Assembly (NCBI RefSeq): GCF_018998565.1
Contig: NZ_JAHNZO010000009.1
Coordinates: forward strand, 1 to 64,000
Reading direction: 5' to 3'
Length of the DNA stretch: 64,000 nucleotides
DNA from: Paenibacillus oleatilyticus
GTDB lineage: Bacteria > Bacillota > Bacilli > Paenibacillales > NBRC-103111
The notes beneath the pieces were generated by a model. That model was not told where the DNA came from, did not search any database, and was given only the letters and a program-made list of their open reading frames with translations. Below, one piece after another: positions 52,796 to 62,424 of this stretch. Position 1 is the stretch's first letter; each line of letters starts with the position of its first letter. The position numbers and the translations under genes are program-made.

Positions 52796-53218
52796 ATGCA
52801 AAGTAGTTTAGAACAAGATATTATTATAACGGCAGAAAACTTCACAAAGAACTTTTCTGATAAAGGGAATTTTAATTTTAGCGTAGATAGCCTGCGAAAC
52901 GTAGACGATATTCTTGAAGAATTACGTGACTTTGAATTAGATGATGATATTTTGGATTCTGCCTCTTCTATGGCTGGATGTTATATTTTCGAAGTAGCAA
53001 GAAGGAACTATGGCGGAAAGTACTACTGGGTACAAGAAAGAGATCAGCCTGTTTTAGTTACTGGCGAGCCGGAATTTTCGATTTCAATATTTGCATTCGA
53101 AAAAGTTAGAAGCAGACTTCAAAATGGAAAAGAGGATGAGATACCCTATTACTTTGATGGGTATATCCAGGCAATTGAAAAAGGTAAAGAAACGGGCTAC
53201 TGTGCAACAATTGTTTGA
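52796..53218 (+). CDS. AT-rich hypothetical protein
   Basis: 140-residue acidic, soluble product (SLEQDIIITAENFTKNFSDKG ... ILEELRDFELDDDIL ... YYFDGYIQAIEKGKETGYCATIV). I do not recognise it; size, acidity and lone position resemble immunity proteins of contact-dependent toxins, which is only a guess. The gene is far more AT-rich than its surroundings, pointing to transfer. The ribosome binding site (GGGGCGAG) is weak; a TTG start one codon upstream is possible. Confidence 0.7.
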   Translation: MQSSLEQDIIITAENFTKNFSDKGNFNFSVDSLRNVDDILEELRDFELDDDILDSASSMAGCYIFEVARRNYGGKYYWVQERDQPVLVTGEPEFSISIFAFEKVRSRLQNGKEDEIPYYFDGYIQAIEKGKETGYCATIV

Positions 53219-53259
53219 GGCAGGATTGAACTAACAGGATGCGTTGCGTTAGCAATAAA

Positions 53260-53300
53260 AGCAGCAGCAGTTTTCATCCTGGGCTGCCGCTGCTTCTATA
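53260..53300 (+). terminator. Hairpin after the AT-rich gene
   Basis: AGCAGCAGCAG ... CTGCCGCTGCT followed by TCTATATTC. The stem is strong but the T-tract is poor. Confidence 0.55.
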
Positions 53301-53341
53301 TTCGAGTCTTGCCGGACAGGGCTGTTTTCCATTTTTTATCA

Positions 53342-53416
53342 TTGACTCCTGCGGAAATGAAAAGCTATGATATCACTTAAGCAGTACTTAAACGTTTCAG
53401 TACTTAAACGATTCAG
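53342..53416 (+). promoter_or_regulatory. Promoter and twin LacI-type operators of the maltodextrin operon
   Basis: TTGACT (53342-53347) and TATGAT (53366-53371) with an 18-bp spacer. Just downstream lie two operator-like sites, CTTAAACGTTTCAG (53387-53400) and CTTAAACGATTCAG (53403-53416), spaced 16 bp start to start. The same core, TAAACGTTTA, lies at 58751-58760 before the LacI gene. Confidence 0.82.
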
Positions 53417-53455
53417 TTCACGAACAATGCAGTAGACTTAAAAGGGGGACCCCGC

Positions 53456-54748
53456 ATGTCAAAACGATGTTTCATTTCCGCCGTTCTTGTCCTTTGTCTG
53501 AGTTCTTCCCTGCTAACCGCTTGCGGAGAGGGCCGTCCTTCGCCTGCCGGGCAGGAGCCGGGGAACGAAACCGAAGGAAGCGCAAACGCGGAGCCGTTAA
53601 AACCGGAGCAAGGCGCCCAATTGCTCGTATGGGAATCGAAAGGTCCGGAGCTCGATTATTTGAAAGCGGTAGCGGAAAGCTTCGAGAAAGACTACGGCGT
53701 AAAAGTGAAGGTGGAGCCGGTTCCCGCGATCGACACCGTTAAGAAGCTGACCACCGACGGTCCGGCGGGCATTGGAGCCGACGTTTTCTCGGCGCCGCAC
53801 GATCAACTGGGGAACGCGGTGACGGCCGGGCTCGTGTTGGAAAACGACGCTTCGGGCGACAGCATGAAAAACGAGATCATGTCCTCGGCGCTGGCCGGAG
53901 TTACCTACAAGGACGTGCTTTATGGCTTTCCGACGGCGATCGATACGTATGCGCTGTTTTACAACAAGTCCTTGATGGACAAAGCTCCGAAAACGTACGA
54001 CGACATCGTGAAATTCGCCGAAACCTACAACGATCCGAAAACCAAAAAATTCGCCCTGATGTGGGACGTCGGCCAACTGTATCAATCGTACTCGTTCCTC
54101 GCCGGTTACGGCGGGTATGTGTTCGGTAATCAAGGCACGAACCCGAACGATATCGGTCTCAACAGCGCGAAAACGGTTGAAGGGGCAAAATATTTGCAAT
54201 CGCTCAAAACAATATTGCCGCTGAACGCCGGAGACATCAACGACAACATCATTACGGGCTTTTTCCAGGAAGGAAAAACCGCTGCCGTCATCAACGGCTC
54301 ATGGCTGATGGCCAGCTTGTCGAAGGCGAATTTTGACTATGGCGTAGCGCCGCTGCCCCTGCTGCCGAACGGCGAGCATCCGGTCAGCTTCTCCGGCATT
54401 CGGGCCTTGTACGTCAATTCGTACACGAAGTATCCGGCTGCCGCCAAGCTGTTCGCTAGCTACGCGACCAGCAAGGACAATCTGATCAAGCGGTTCAAGA
54501 TGACAACCCAGCTTCCTCCGAGGAAGGACCTGATGGACGATCCCATCATTACGCAAGACCCGAAAGCGGCGGCGTTTCTGGAGCAGGCGAAATATTCGAC
54601 GCCGATGCCGTCCATTCCGGAAATGGGCAATGTATGGGTGCCCGCAGGCGCCGCGCTCGCTGCGATCTGGAACGACGGTCAAGATCCGGCAGCCGTTCTG
54701 ACTACCGCGGTGGAGCAGATCAAGACAGCCATGAAAACGACGAAGTAA
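53456..54748 (+). CDS. Maltodextrin/maltose-binding lipoprotein (MdxE/MalE-like)
   Basis: 430-residue binding protein. Lipoprotein signal with lipobox LTAC (Cys23). MalE-type blocks: LLVWESKGPELDYLKAVAESFEKDYGVKVKVEPV, GADVFSAPHDQLGNAVTAGLV, YGFPTAIDTYALFYNKSLM and AAVINGSWLMA. The following two permeases and a GH13 glucosidase support maltodextrin as substrate. Good ribosome binding site (AAAGGGGGA). Controlled by twin LacI-type operators upstream. Confidence 0.92.
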   Translation: MSKRCFISAVLVLCLSSSLLTACGEGRPSPAGQEPGNETEGSANAEPLKPEQGAQLLVWESKGPELDYLKAVAESFEKDYGVKVKVEPVPAIDTVKKLTTDGPAGIGADVFSAPHDQLGNAVTAGLVLENDASGDSMKNEIMSSALAGVTYKDVLYGFPTAIDTYALFYNKSLMDKAPKTYDDIVKFAETYNDPKTKKFALMWDVGQLYQSYSFLAGYGGYVFGNQGTNPNDIGLNSAKTVEGAKYLQSLKTILPLNAGDINDNIITGFFQEGKTAAVINGSWLMASLSKANFDYGVAPLPLLPNGEHPVSFSGIRALYVNSYTKYPAAAKLFASYATSKDNLIKRFKMTTQLPPRKDLMDDPIITQDPKAAAFLEQAKYSTPMPSIPEMGNVWVPAGAALAAIWNDGQDPAAVLTTAVEQIKTAMKTTK

Positions 54749-54791
54749 CGCACGGATTCATCCTCAAAACTCGGCTAAGGCGGTTTTACGT

Positions 54792-56090
54792 ATGCAATCA
54801 CAACCAAGCGTCCGGCGGCATCAGGTCACGGCAGCCGTTTGTTCCGCGGCGTTCATAGGCTTGGGCCAGCTCTACAACAGACAATATATCAAAGGCTTGC
54901 TGTTTATCGTCTTGGCCCAATTGTTTTTCTGGAACTATTATTCGATCGCATGGAAAGGCATTCTGGGGCTGATCACGCTAGGCGATGTGCCGACCCGGAT
55001 TATCCGGGGAAAAATCGTACAGGGCGACCATTCGATCTTTCTACTGATCAACGGTCTCATTACCCTCGTCGTCATCCTGCTGTTCCTTGGGTTTTATGCG
55101 ATGAATGTTTACGATGCGAAGAAGAACGGGGAGCTTCGGGACGAAGGCGGCCATGTCCTCGGCTTCGTCGAATCGGTGAAGCAGGCGAAGTTCCGGCATT
55201 TTCCTTATTTGCTGCTGATTCCTGCCGCATTTTTCATTTTGTTCGTTACGGTCATTCCGCTCGTATTTAACGTGTTGATCGCTTTCACCAACTATTCGGC
55301 TCCGTCGCATATTCCGGACCGGGCGCTGGTGGATTGGATCGGCTTCCGCACGTTTTACGATCTGTTCACGCAGGATGCATGGAGGTCCACGTTCCTCGGC
55401 ATCTCCGTTTGGAACATCGTCTGGGCGGCGGCTTCGACCTCCACCGTCTTTCTCAGCGGACTGTTGCTCGCGATGATGGTGAACCACCCACAGGTCCGGT
55501 TCAAAAAATTTTGGAGAACGGTGTTCATCCTGCCTTGGGCGATCCCGCAGTTTATCTCGATCCTCGTTTTCCGGGTGCTGCTGAACGGGACGTTCGGCCC
55601 GGTGAACGATCTGATCGTGAAGCTCGGCTTCTCTCCCGTGCCTTGGCTTTCCGATCCGACGATGGCGAAAGTATCCGTCATTCTGGTGAATTTGTGGTTC
55701 TCGACGCCGTTCCTGATGGCGTTGATGTCGGGAATTTTGACGACCCTGCCGCGCGATCTGTACGAAGCGGCGGACGTCGACGGGGCATCGGGTCTGCAAA
55801 AGTTCGTCAAAATTACGCTGCCCCTCGTGCTGATGGCGACGGCGCCGATCTTTATAATGCAGTTTGCGTTTAACTTCAATAACTTCAACCTGATTTACTT
55901 GCTGACGGACGGGAAGCCGAATAATCCGGATTATTACTACGCCGGAAGCACGGATATTTTGATCTCGTGGATCTTCAAGATGACGCTGAACCAAAGCCAG
56001 TTTAATATGGCCTCGGCCGTATCTATCATTATGTTCATTCTCATTGCGGCATTTTCTTTATGGAATTACAAGCGGATGAAGTCCGTTTAA
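54792..56090 (+). CDS. Maltodextrin ABC permease (MdxF/MalF-like)
   Basis: 432-residue permease. An extended N-terminal segment with two extra helices (about 20-115) precedes the core of six. The EAA loop reads LYEAADVDGASGLQKFVKITLPLVL. Forms the transmembrane pair with the next gene; ATPase expected elsewhere. Ribosome binding site AAGGCGG is moderate. Confidence 0.92.
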   Translation: MQSQPSVRRHQVTAAVCSAAFIGLGQLYNRQYIKGLLFIVLAQLFFWNYYSIAWKGILGLITLGDVPTRIIRGKIVQGDHSIFLLINGLITLVVILLFLGFYAMNVYDAKKNGELRDEGGHVLGFVESVKQAKFRHFPYLLLIPAAFFILFVTVIPLVFNVLIAFTNYSAPSHIPDRALVDWIGFRTFYDLFTQDAWRSTFLGISVWNIVWAAASTSTVFLSGLLLAMMVNHPQVRFKKFWRTVFILPWAIPQFISILVFRVLLNGTFGPVNDLIVKLGFSPVPWLSDPTMAKVSVILVNLWFSTPFLMALMSGILTTLPRDLYEAADVDGASGLQKFVKITLPLVLMATAPIFIMQFAFNFNNFNLIYLLTDGKPNNPDYYYAGSTDILISWIFKMTLNQSQFNMASAVSIIMFILIAAFSLWNYKRMKSV

Positions 56091-56108
56091 GAAGAGGATT
56101 TGATCTGG

Positions 56109-56942
56109 ATGTCCAAATTCAAAAACAACCTGGTCGTCACAGGAATTTACTTAGTATTTGCGGTGCTGCTCGTCACGACGGTTTACCCGATCGTGTGGAT
56201 CGTAGGCACGTCTCTGAATCCGGGCGATAACTTGCTCGTCAGCAAGATGATTCCCGACCATCCGACGATCGCGCATTACATCGAGCTGATGCAAACGACC
56301 GATTTTGTGCTGTGGTATCAAAATACGATCAAGATCGCGCTGGTGAATGCGATCGTATCGACGGCATTGGTAGCAGCGACGGCGTATGCTTTTTCCAGAT
56401 TCCGATTTAAAGGGAGACAGCAAGGCTTGATGATGCTGCTGGTCCTGCAAATGTTTCCGGGGTTTCTATCCGTCATGGCGATTTTTGTGCTGCTGCTGCA
56501 AACGAAGCTGCTCGACACGCATCTGGGATTGATTCTCATCTATGCCGGCGGAGCGGTGTCCATGGGCACCTGGGTCATGAAAGGGCACTTCGACACGATC
56601 CCGAAAAGTCTGGAGGAAGCCGCGTTTATCGACGGTGCAAGCCATGCCGACGCATTCTTCAAAATTATATTTCCTTTATCGCTGCCGGCGATTACGTTCG
56701 TAGCCCTGAACAGCTTCATCACGCCGTTTATGGACTTTATTTTACCGCAAATCGTGCTCAGGTCTTCGGACAAAATGACGCTGGCGCAAGGGCTGTATGC
56801 GATGGTCGCCAACGAGACCAATTCCAGCTTTACATTATTTGCGGCCGGAGCCGTGCTTGTAGCGCTGCCGATCACACTGCTGTACATGTATTTCCAGAAG
56901 TACTTAATTCACGGAATCGCGGCCGGCGCGGATAAAGGGTAG
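56109..56942 (+). CDS. Maltodextrin ABC permease (MdxG/MalG-like)
   Basis: 277-residue permease with six helices and the EAA loop LEEAAFIDGASHADAFFKIIFPLSLP. I chose ATG 56109, ten bases after AGAAGAGGA. Follows its partner by 18 bp and leads into the glucosidase gene. Confidence 0.92.
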   Translation: MSKFKNNLVVTGIYLVFAVLLVTTVYPIVWIVGTSLNPGDNLLVSKMIPDHPTIAHYIELMQTTDFVLWYQNTIKIALVNAIVSTALVAATAYAFSRFRFKGRQQGLMMLLVLQMFPGFLSVMAIFVLLLQTKLLDTHLGLILIYAGGAVSMGTWVMKGHFDTIPKSLEEAAFIDGASHADAFFKIIFPLSLPAITFVALNSFITPFMDFILPQIVLRSSDKMTLAQGLYAMVANETNSSFTLFAAGAVLVALPITLLYMYFQKYLIHGIAAGADKG

Positions 56943-56972
56943 CACAAATTTATTCCAAAGGAGGCGTATGAC

Positions 56973-58715
56973 ATGCTATTAGAAGCGGTTTATCACCGGT
57001 CCGGCAATGCGGATTGTTACGCTTACGACGACCGGACGATCCATATCCGGCTGCGGACGAAGAAAAATGATCTGCGCGCGGTAAAAGCGCTCTACGGCGA
57101 CAAGTACGACTGGGAGCAAACCGCCAGCGAGCAATACCTTCATAAGCTGGCAAGCGATGAACGATTCGATTATTGGCAGGCGGAGCTCGTCCCGCTGCAT
57201 CGCAGACTGCGCTATGCGTTTGCATTGATCTCGGACGACGAAACGGTCTGGTACACGGAGACCGGCTTTCAGAAGGAAAAGCCGCTGGACCCGCTTTCCT
57301 TCTTCGACTATCCGTTTCTGTGGTCGGATGAAGTGTTGAAGCCGCCGGGGTGGGTAAAAGAGGCTGTGTTTTATCAAATATTTCCCGAGCGGTTTGCGAA
57401 CGGCGATCCGTCGAACGATCCGGCCGGCGTTCGTTCATGGGAGGAGGCCGACCCGGGGCCGCACGATTTCTACGGCGGAGATTTGCAGGGCGTATTGGAC
57501 CGTCTGGATTACCTTGGCTCGCTTGGCGTTAATGCGATTTATTTTACCCCGCTGTTTGCGGCGGAGACGAACCATAAGTACGACACGACGGACTATTTGA
57601 AGATCGATCCGCAGTTCGGGGATACCGGAATGCTGAAGAAGCTGGTTCAGGCCTGTCACGAGCGCGGGATTCGCGTCATTCTGGATGCCGTATTCAATCA
57701 TAGCGGCGCGCTGTTCGCTCCTTTTCAAGATGTGGTCCGCCACGGACCGGAATCGCGCTACCGGGACTGGTTCCATATCAAGCAATTTCCGGTGCAGACG
57801 GAGCCCAGACCTTCCTACCACTGCTTCGCTTTCGAGGCGCATATGCCGAAGCTGAATACGGCGAATCCGGAGGTCCGGCAATACCTGCTGGACGTGGCGC
57901 AGTACTGGGTGAAGGAATGCGATATCGACGGCTGGCGGCTGGATGTGGCCAATGAGGTCGACCACGAGTTTTGGAGGCATTTCCGCAAAACCTTGAAGTC
58001 GCTCAAGCCGGACTTTTATATCTTGGGCGAAATTTGGCACGACGCGATGCCGTGGCTGCAGGGAGATCAGTTCGATGCAGTCATGAACTATCCGGCGACG
58101 GAGGCCGTATTGGACTTTTTTGCCAAGGATGCGATCGATGCGGGACAGTTTTCCCACCGGATCAACCGGCTGCTGGCCCAGTATCCGCAGCAGGTGAACG
58201 AAGCGGCCTTTAACATCGTCGGAAGCCACGATACGCCGCGGTTGCTTACGGTCGCGCAGGAGGCAAGGAAAGCGAAGCTCGCCGTGCTGTTTCAGTTTGC
58301 GTTCCCCGGCGTGCCGTGCATTTATTACGGCGACGAAGTCGGGATGCAGGGCGGAGCGGACCCCGACTGCAGGCGGCCGATGATTTGGGGCGAGACCCGG
58401 CAAAACCAGGAGCTGCTTGCGTTTTACCGGACGATCATTTCGTACCGACGACAGCATCGGGCAATGCGCGATGGAACTTTTCAGGTGATCTATGCCAAGG
58501 ATCGGCAGCTTGTCATCCGTAGAACGGATGCTGGCGAGCAGCTTTACATCGGCTTCAATAACAGCGGGCATTCGGCCGTCACGAATGTCGTTTTGGACTC
58601 GCAGGCACCGCTCGAAATCGCCATGGGCGACGGAAGCTTCGAACTGACGGACGAGCGGCTTTCTATCAGCTTGCCTCCGTACGGATGGCTTATTTTAAAG
58701 GCGCCATTGTCATGA
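56973..58715 (+). CDS. GH13 alpha-glycosidase (neopullulanase/maltogenic amylase type)
   Basis: Intracellular enzyme of 580 residues, cutting imported maltodextrins or cyclodextrins. An N-terminal beta-sandwich (about 1-120, as in GH13_20 enzymes) precedes the TIM barrel with the four conserved regions: DAVFNHSG, GWRLDVANE (nucleophile Asp), ILGEIWHD (acid/base Glu) and VGSHDTPR (stabilising Asp). A C-terminal beta domain follows. No signal peptide, which fits action after uptake. AAAGGAGG precedes ATG 56973. Last gene before the LacI promoter. Confidence 0.93.
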   Translation: MLLEAVYHRSGNADCYAYDDRTIHIRLRTKKNDLRAVKALYGDKYDWEQTASEQYLHKLASDERFDYWQAELVPLHRRLRYAFALISDDETVWYTETGFQKEKPLDPLSFFDYPFLWSDEVLKPPGWVKEAVFYQIFPERFANGDPSNDPAGVRSWEEADPGPHDFYGGDLQGVLDRLDYLGSLGVNAIYFTPLFAAETNHKYDTTDYLKIDPQFGDTGMLKKLVQACHERGIRVILDAVFNHSGALFAPFQDVVRHGPESRYRDWFHIKQFPVQTEPRPSYHCFAFEAHMPKLNTANPEVRQYLLDVAQYWVKECDIDGWRLDVANEVDHEFWRHFRKTLKSLKPDFYILGEIWHDAMPWLQGDQFDAVMNYPATEAVLDFFAKDAIDAGQFSHRINRLLAQYPQQVNEAAFNIVGSHDTPRLLTVAQEARKAKLAVLFQFAFPGVPCIYYGDEVGMQGGADPDCRRPMIWGETRQNQELLAFYRTIISYRRQHRAMRDGTFQVIYAKDRQLVIRRTDAGEQLYIGFNNSGHSAVTNVVLDSQAPLEIAMGDGSFELTDERLSISLPPYGWLILKAPLS

Positions 58716-58716
58716 T

Positions 58717-58762
58717 TTGACAAAGACAGGGCCGTATGCTTTAATCGACCTAAACGTTTAAG
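58717..58762 (+). promoter_or_regulatory. Promoter and operator of the LacI-esterase operon
   Basis: TTGACA (58717-58722) and TTTAAT (58740-58745) 17 bp apart, with operator CTAAACGTTTAAG (58750-58762) immediately downstream. Same operator core as before the maltodextrin operon, so the LacI protein likely controls both. Confidence 0.82.
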
Positions 58763-58778
58763 TAGAGGCGGTTAAACC

Positions 58779-59693
58779 ATGAAAAAAGCAACGATCAAAG
58801 ACATAGCTAAAGCGGCCGGCGTTTCCATTGCGACGGTTTCGTATATTTTGAACGACGTGAAGACCCAATCCATCTCCGATGAAACACGCGTGAAGGTTTT
58901 GAAGGCCGCGCAGCAGCTGAAATACGTAACGAATCGTACGGCGCAGTCGCTGAAGGTCAAGAAAACCGGACTTATCGGCATTTTATGGTTTAAAGGTAAA
59001 GATGGTCATATTTGGTCCGAATTGAAGTATGCGAGAACGATCAATGCCATCGAGCGGCACTGCAGCGAGCTGGGGTATCATGTCCTTTTTATGCAAATCG
59101 ACGACCTGGGCCCGTCCTCGAAAATTATTATGGAGCGCAATTTGGACGGCGTCTTCTTGATGAACGTGGATCAAGAACAATTCACGACCATATCGCATTA
59201 TTTCGGATTCGGCGTTCCCGTCTTCGTGATCGACAGCTATATCGAAGACCCGTTGTTTCACAAAATCGTTCCGGATTTCGTAGGGAGCTTTCAAGCGGCC
59301 CGCAGCCTGCTGGGCGAAGCCCCGCAGTTTCTGGTGATGGATTCGTATAACAATGCCGAGCTGGTGGAGTTTATCAAGCGGGAATCCGGCTTGGATGAGG
59401 GACGGATTCATGTGTGCGACAGCATCGAAGGTATGAACGAATTTCTATCTGCGCATGCCGGACGTCCGGGGATCGTGTTGAATGAATTTTTGGCGCATGA
59501 AGCGGCCAAGACCCATAATCGGTTCGCTGTTCTGTGCACAAGCCATTGCCCGGAAATCGTTCCGCAAGGGGTGGCGAAAGTTGCGTTTGCTTTGAATGAC
59601 TACAAAGAGATTGTCCGTATGATGGATCGCAATATTCAGGATGCGGATGAGGTAAGCCGTGAAAAGTTTTATTGCCTGTCCGTCATCACGTGA
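58779..59693 (+). CDS. LacI-family transcriptional repressor
   Basis: 304-residue regulator, a little short for the family. N-terminal HTH (ATIKDIAKAAGVSIATVSYILND) and hinge helix (NRTAQSLKVKKTGLIGIL) precede a periplasmic-binding-like effector domain. Probable control of the maltodextrin genes upstream and of itself through TAAACGTTTA sites. Ligand likely a maltodextrin; inferred from context. Confidence 0.92.
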   Translation: MKKATIKDIAKAAGVSIATVSYILNDVKTQSISDETRVKVLKAAQQLKYVTNRTAQSLKVKKTGLIGILWFKGKDGHIWSELKYARTINAIERHCSELGYHVLFMQIDDLGPSSKIIMERNLDGVFLMNVDQEQFTTISHYFGFGVPVFVIDSYIEDPLFHKIVPDFVGSFQAARSLLGEAPQFLVMDSYNNAELVEFIKRESGLDEGRIHVCDSIEGMNEFLSAHAGRPGIVLNEFLAHEAAKTHNRFAVLCTSHCPEIVPQGVAKVAFALNDYKEIVRMMDRNIQDADEVSREKFYCLSVIT

Positions 59694-59716
59694 CGATCCG
59701 GTGAGGAGAATGTGGC

Positions 59717-61060
59717 GTGAGTTCGTCGCGGCTGATCGAAATCAATCATTTTTATTCCCAGATTCTTGACAATTCCAGAAATATATTTATATATCTGCCT
59801 CCGAGCTATGAAACGGACGCGGGGCAGCGGTACCCTGTCCTGTATATGCAGGACGGGCAGCACGCGTTCTGCAAGGACCGGAAGGGCGAATCGTGGGACG
59901 TACACAAAACGGTTGACCGCCTGATCGCCGAAGGACGCATGCGGGAAATTATCATCGTTGCGGTAACCCATATCGAGGATGCCCGGATTGCGGAATATAT
60001 GCATGAGAATCCGTACGGACACCGGGTTTTCGATACGACGAATCAAGGCGAGCTGTACGAGGAGTTTCTCGTCCGCGAAGTAAAGCCTTATATCGACCGG
60101 GAATACCGGACGCTGCCGGATCAGGAGCATACGGCGCTGATGGGATCGTCCGCGGGCGGTCTGGTTTCTTACAATATCGGGTTCCGCAGGTCCGAGACGT
60201 TCGGGATGATCGGGGCTTTGTGTCCGTTCTTCGCAAGCGTCGATCTCCGCACGATGGAGGACCGCTGGTTGAGCCGCGTCTACACGGAAAAGAAAGCTCT
60301 GCGCATTTGGATGGACGTGGGGGATGCCGAAGGCTTTACCGTTATGGAAAAGCATGTGCGGCATGTCGCGGATACGCTGATCGGCGCCGGATATCGGCCC
60401 GGGGACGATTTTATGTACTATTATGCCGTTAATTCGGGCCATTCGCAGAAGGATTGGGCCGCCAGAGTGCATGCGCCGCTGCTTTATTTTTTTGGTCGCA
60501 TCGGAACTCCTGTTCGTGTCGATTTGCATGGGCCGGAGGCGGTTGGGATCGAAGGGCCGAAGCGTACGCTCAATCCGGTGGTGCACTACGACAGCGGCTT
60601 CATGATGACGGATTTAAACGCCTGCTATGAAGTAGTCGATCCCGAGCTGCTGGACGTGACGGCAGACGGAAAACTGCTGCCGAAGAAAGAAGGGGAGACG
60701 ACGGTCCGGTACATAAACGGCAGCCTGACGGCTGAATTGGCTGTTGACGTCGTCCCGTCGGTTTCGGAGACGGTTACCGTCCAAGCGTACGTGAAGGTGC
60801 CGGCCTTTACGCCGCCAACAGCTGCGCTATACGCTGGCATCGAGCTGCCGATGATCCGCGAAGGACTGTACGGAGGAACCTTTGAGGTACCGCGGGATAT
60901 GTCCTTCGAATTCCGCATTTCCCGCGGCTTGGGCATGCATGAGACGGACCGGCAGGGCCAGGAAATTCCTTACCGGAAATTTACGGCCAAGGACGGCATC
61001 GTTCTCAAGTACGAAGTGGAAAATTGGGTGGATGCGGCGCCCGTGAGCGAGCAGAGGTGA
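59717..61060 (+). CDS. Enterochelin-esterase-like hydrolase with Ig-like C-terminus (first paralogue)
   Basis: 447-residue protein. The N-terminal half is an esterase-D-type alpha/beta hydrolase: RNIFIYLPPSYETDAGQRYPVLYMQDGQHAF, nucleophile Ser in ALMGSSAGGLVSYNIGFRR, and catalytic His probably in NSGHSQKDWAARV. The C-terminal part includes a Big_2-like segment (VDPELLDVTADGKLLPKKEGETTVRY) and a further beta domain resembling starch-binding CBM20 or CBM48 modules. No signal peptide, so probably cytoplasmic. Start GTG 59717 after GAGGAG. Substrate unknown; neighbours suggest an acylated sugar. Confidence 0.88.
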   Translation: MSSSRLIEINHFYSQILDNSRNIFIYLPPSYETDAGQRYPVLYMQDGQHAFCKDRKGESWDVHKTVDRLIAEGRMREIIIVAVTHIEDARIAEYMHENPYGHRVFDTTNQGELYEEFLVREVKPYIDREYRTLPDQEHTALMGSSAGGLVSYNIGFRRSETFGMIGALCPFFASVDLRTMEDRWLSRVYTEKKALRIWMDVGDAEGFTVMEKHVRHVADTLIGAGYRPGDDFMYYYAVNSGHSQKDWAARVHAPLLYFFGRIGTPVRVDLHGPEAVGIEGPKRTLNPVVHYDSGFMMTDLNACYEVVDPELLDVTADGKLLPKKEGETTVRYINGSLTAELAVDVVPSVSETVTVQAYVKVPAFTPPTAALYAGIELPMIREGLYGGTFEVPRDMSFEFRISRGLGMHETDRQGQEIPYRKFTAKDGIVLKYEVENWVDAAPVSEQR

Positions 61061-61065
61061 TGAGG

Positions 61066-62418
61066 ATGCACAAGAACAAATCAAGCATTTTGAAGGTGGA
61101 AAATTTCTACTCCGCCCACTTGGACAACACGCGGGATCTGTTTGTTTACCTCCCCCCGAGATATCGCTGGGATCAAGCGAAGCGGTATCCGGTGCTGTAT
61201 ATGCACGACGGGCAAAATATTTTCCACCCCGCCTTCAACGGCTACTCCTGGAACGTCCATGAAACCGCAGACCGCTTGATTCAGAACGGCCTCATGGAAG
61301 AAATCATCGTCGTCGGCATCCCGAATCGGGGCGTCGAGCGGGCTGACGAATTTACCCATGAGCTGGAAGGGGTACTGTACCCGTCCGATAAAGTCCGTAT
61401 CCAGCCCAAAGGGCAGCTCTACGAGTGCTTCATCATCGAGGAAGTCAAGCCTTACATCGATGCGCTGTTCCGGACGAAGTCGGACCCGGAGCATACGGGC
61501 TTAATGGGGTCTTCCCGCGGGGGGCAGGTCACCTACCATATCGGCTTGCGCCGTCCGGACATTTTCGGAAAGCTGGCGATTCTGTCGCCGTATTTTTACT
61601 ACGTCGATCCCGTGACGCTGGAGGAATTCCGGCAGTATCATACGTTCGGCACGAAGCAGCCGGTTTCCCGGATCTGGATCGATCTGGGAGGCAGGGAGGG
61701 CACGCTGATCATGGAAAAGCATGTCCGCGAGGTGGCGGAGCAGCTTGCCCTCCTCGGATACGAAGCCGACGACGAGCTGATGTATTTCTTCGATCCCGAA
61801 GCGGCGCATGTGGAGAAAGATTGGGCGGCCCGACTGGCCTCTCCGCTGCTTCATTTATTTGGAGCCAAGGGCCAGGCGCGCTCTTTATCCTTGCAAGGCT
61901 GGGACGAAGTCGGCATCCACGATCCGGTCTGCCGGTTAAACGCGATCGCGGAGTTTGACAGCGGCTTGAAGATGTCCCTGCTCAGGGCGGCTTACCGGGT
62001 GGAGAACCCTCGGATATTGGAGATGCAAGAGGACGGGACCGTGGTGGCGAAGGAAGAAGGAGAGACAACGGTGACGGTCACCTACTGCGGCATGGAGGCT
62101 GCTCTTTCGATCCGTGTGGTCAAGGAATTGAAGGAGCGGGTTACCCTCGATTTAAGGGTTCATGTCCAGCCGCATACGCCGGACTCCGTCACGTTATACG
62201 CTTGGTTTCCTTTAAGCAAGCAGCCGGATGCGCCTGTATATTCCGGGCGGCTTGAGCTTCCGCTTCATACCGAGTTTGTTTATCAAATCAGCAGGGCCGA
62301 CGGCGTGACGGAAACGGATCAAGCCGGAAATCCGGTGGTGCGCCACTACCGGGCCGAGGCCGATTCGTGGTTGGAGCTGACCGTCGAACGCTGGTCTAAC
62401 GACATCAGAGAGGATTAA
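61066..62418 (+). CDS. Enterochelin-esterase-like hydrolase with Ig-like C-terminus (second paralogue)
   Basis: 450-residue tandem paralogue of the previous gene with the same layout: RDLFVYLPPRYRWDQAKRYPVLYMHDGQNIF, nucleophile motif GLMGSSRGGQVTYHIGLRR, His in AAHVEKDWAARL and Big_2-like LEMQEDGTVVAKEEGETTVTV. The nucleophile elbow is GSSRG in place of GSSAG. I chose ATG 61066, six bases after GAGGTG; ATG 61060 overlaps the upstream stop. The two genes are clearly diverged, suggesting an old duplication with differing substrates. Confidence 0.88.
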   Translation: MHKNKSSILKVENFYSAHLDNTRDLFVYLPPRYRWDQAKRYPVLYMHDGQNIFHPAFNGYSWNVHETADRLIQNGLMEEIIVVGIPNRGVERADEFTHELEGVLYPSDKVRIQPKGQLYECFIIEEVKPYIDALFRTKSDPEHTGLMGSSRGGQVTYHIGLRRPDIFGKLAILSPYFYYVDPVTLEEFRQYHTFGTKQPVSRIWIDLGGREGTLIMEKHVREVAEQLALLGYEADDELMYFFDPEAAHVEKDWAARLASPLLHLFGAKGQARSLSLQGWDEVGIHDPVCRLNAIAEFDSGLKMSLLRAAYRVENPRILEMQEDGTVVAKEEGETTVTVTYCGMEAALSIRVVKELKERVTLDLRVHVQPHTPDSVTLYAWFPLSKQPDAPVYSGRLELPLHTEFVYQISRADGVTETDQAGNPVVRHYRAEADSWLELTVERWSNDIRED

Positions 62419-62424
62419 ATTATC

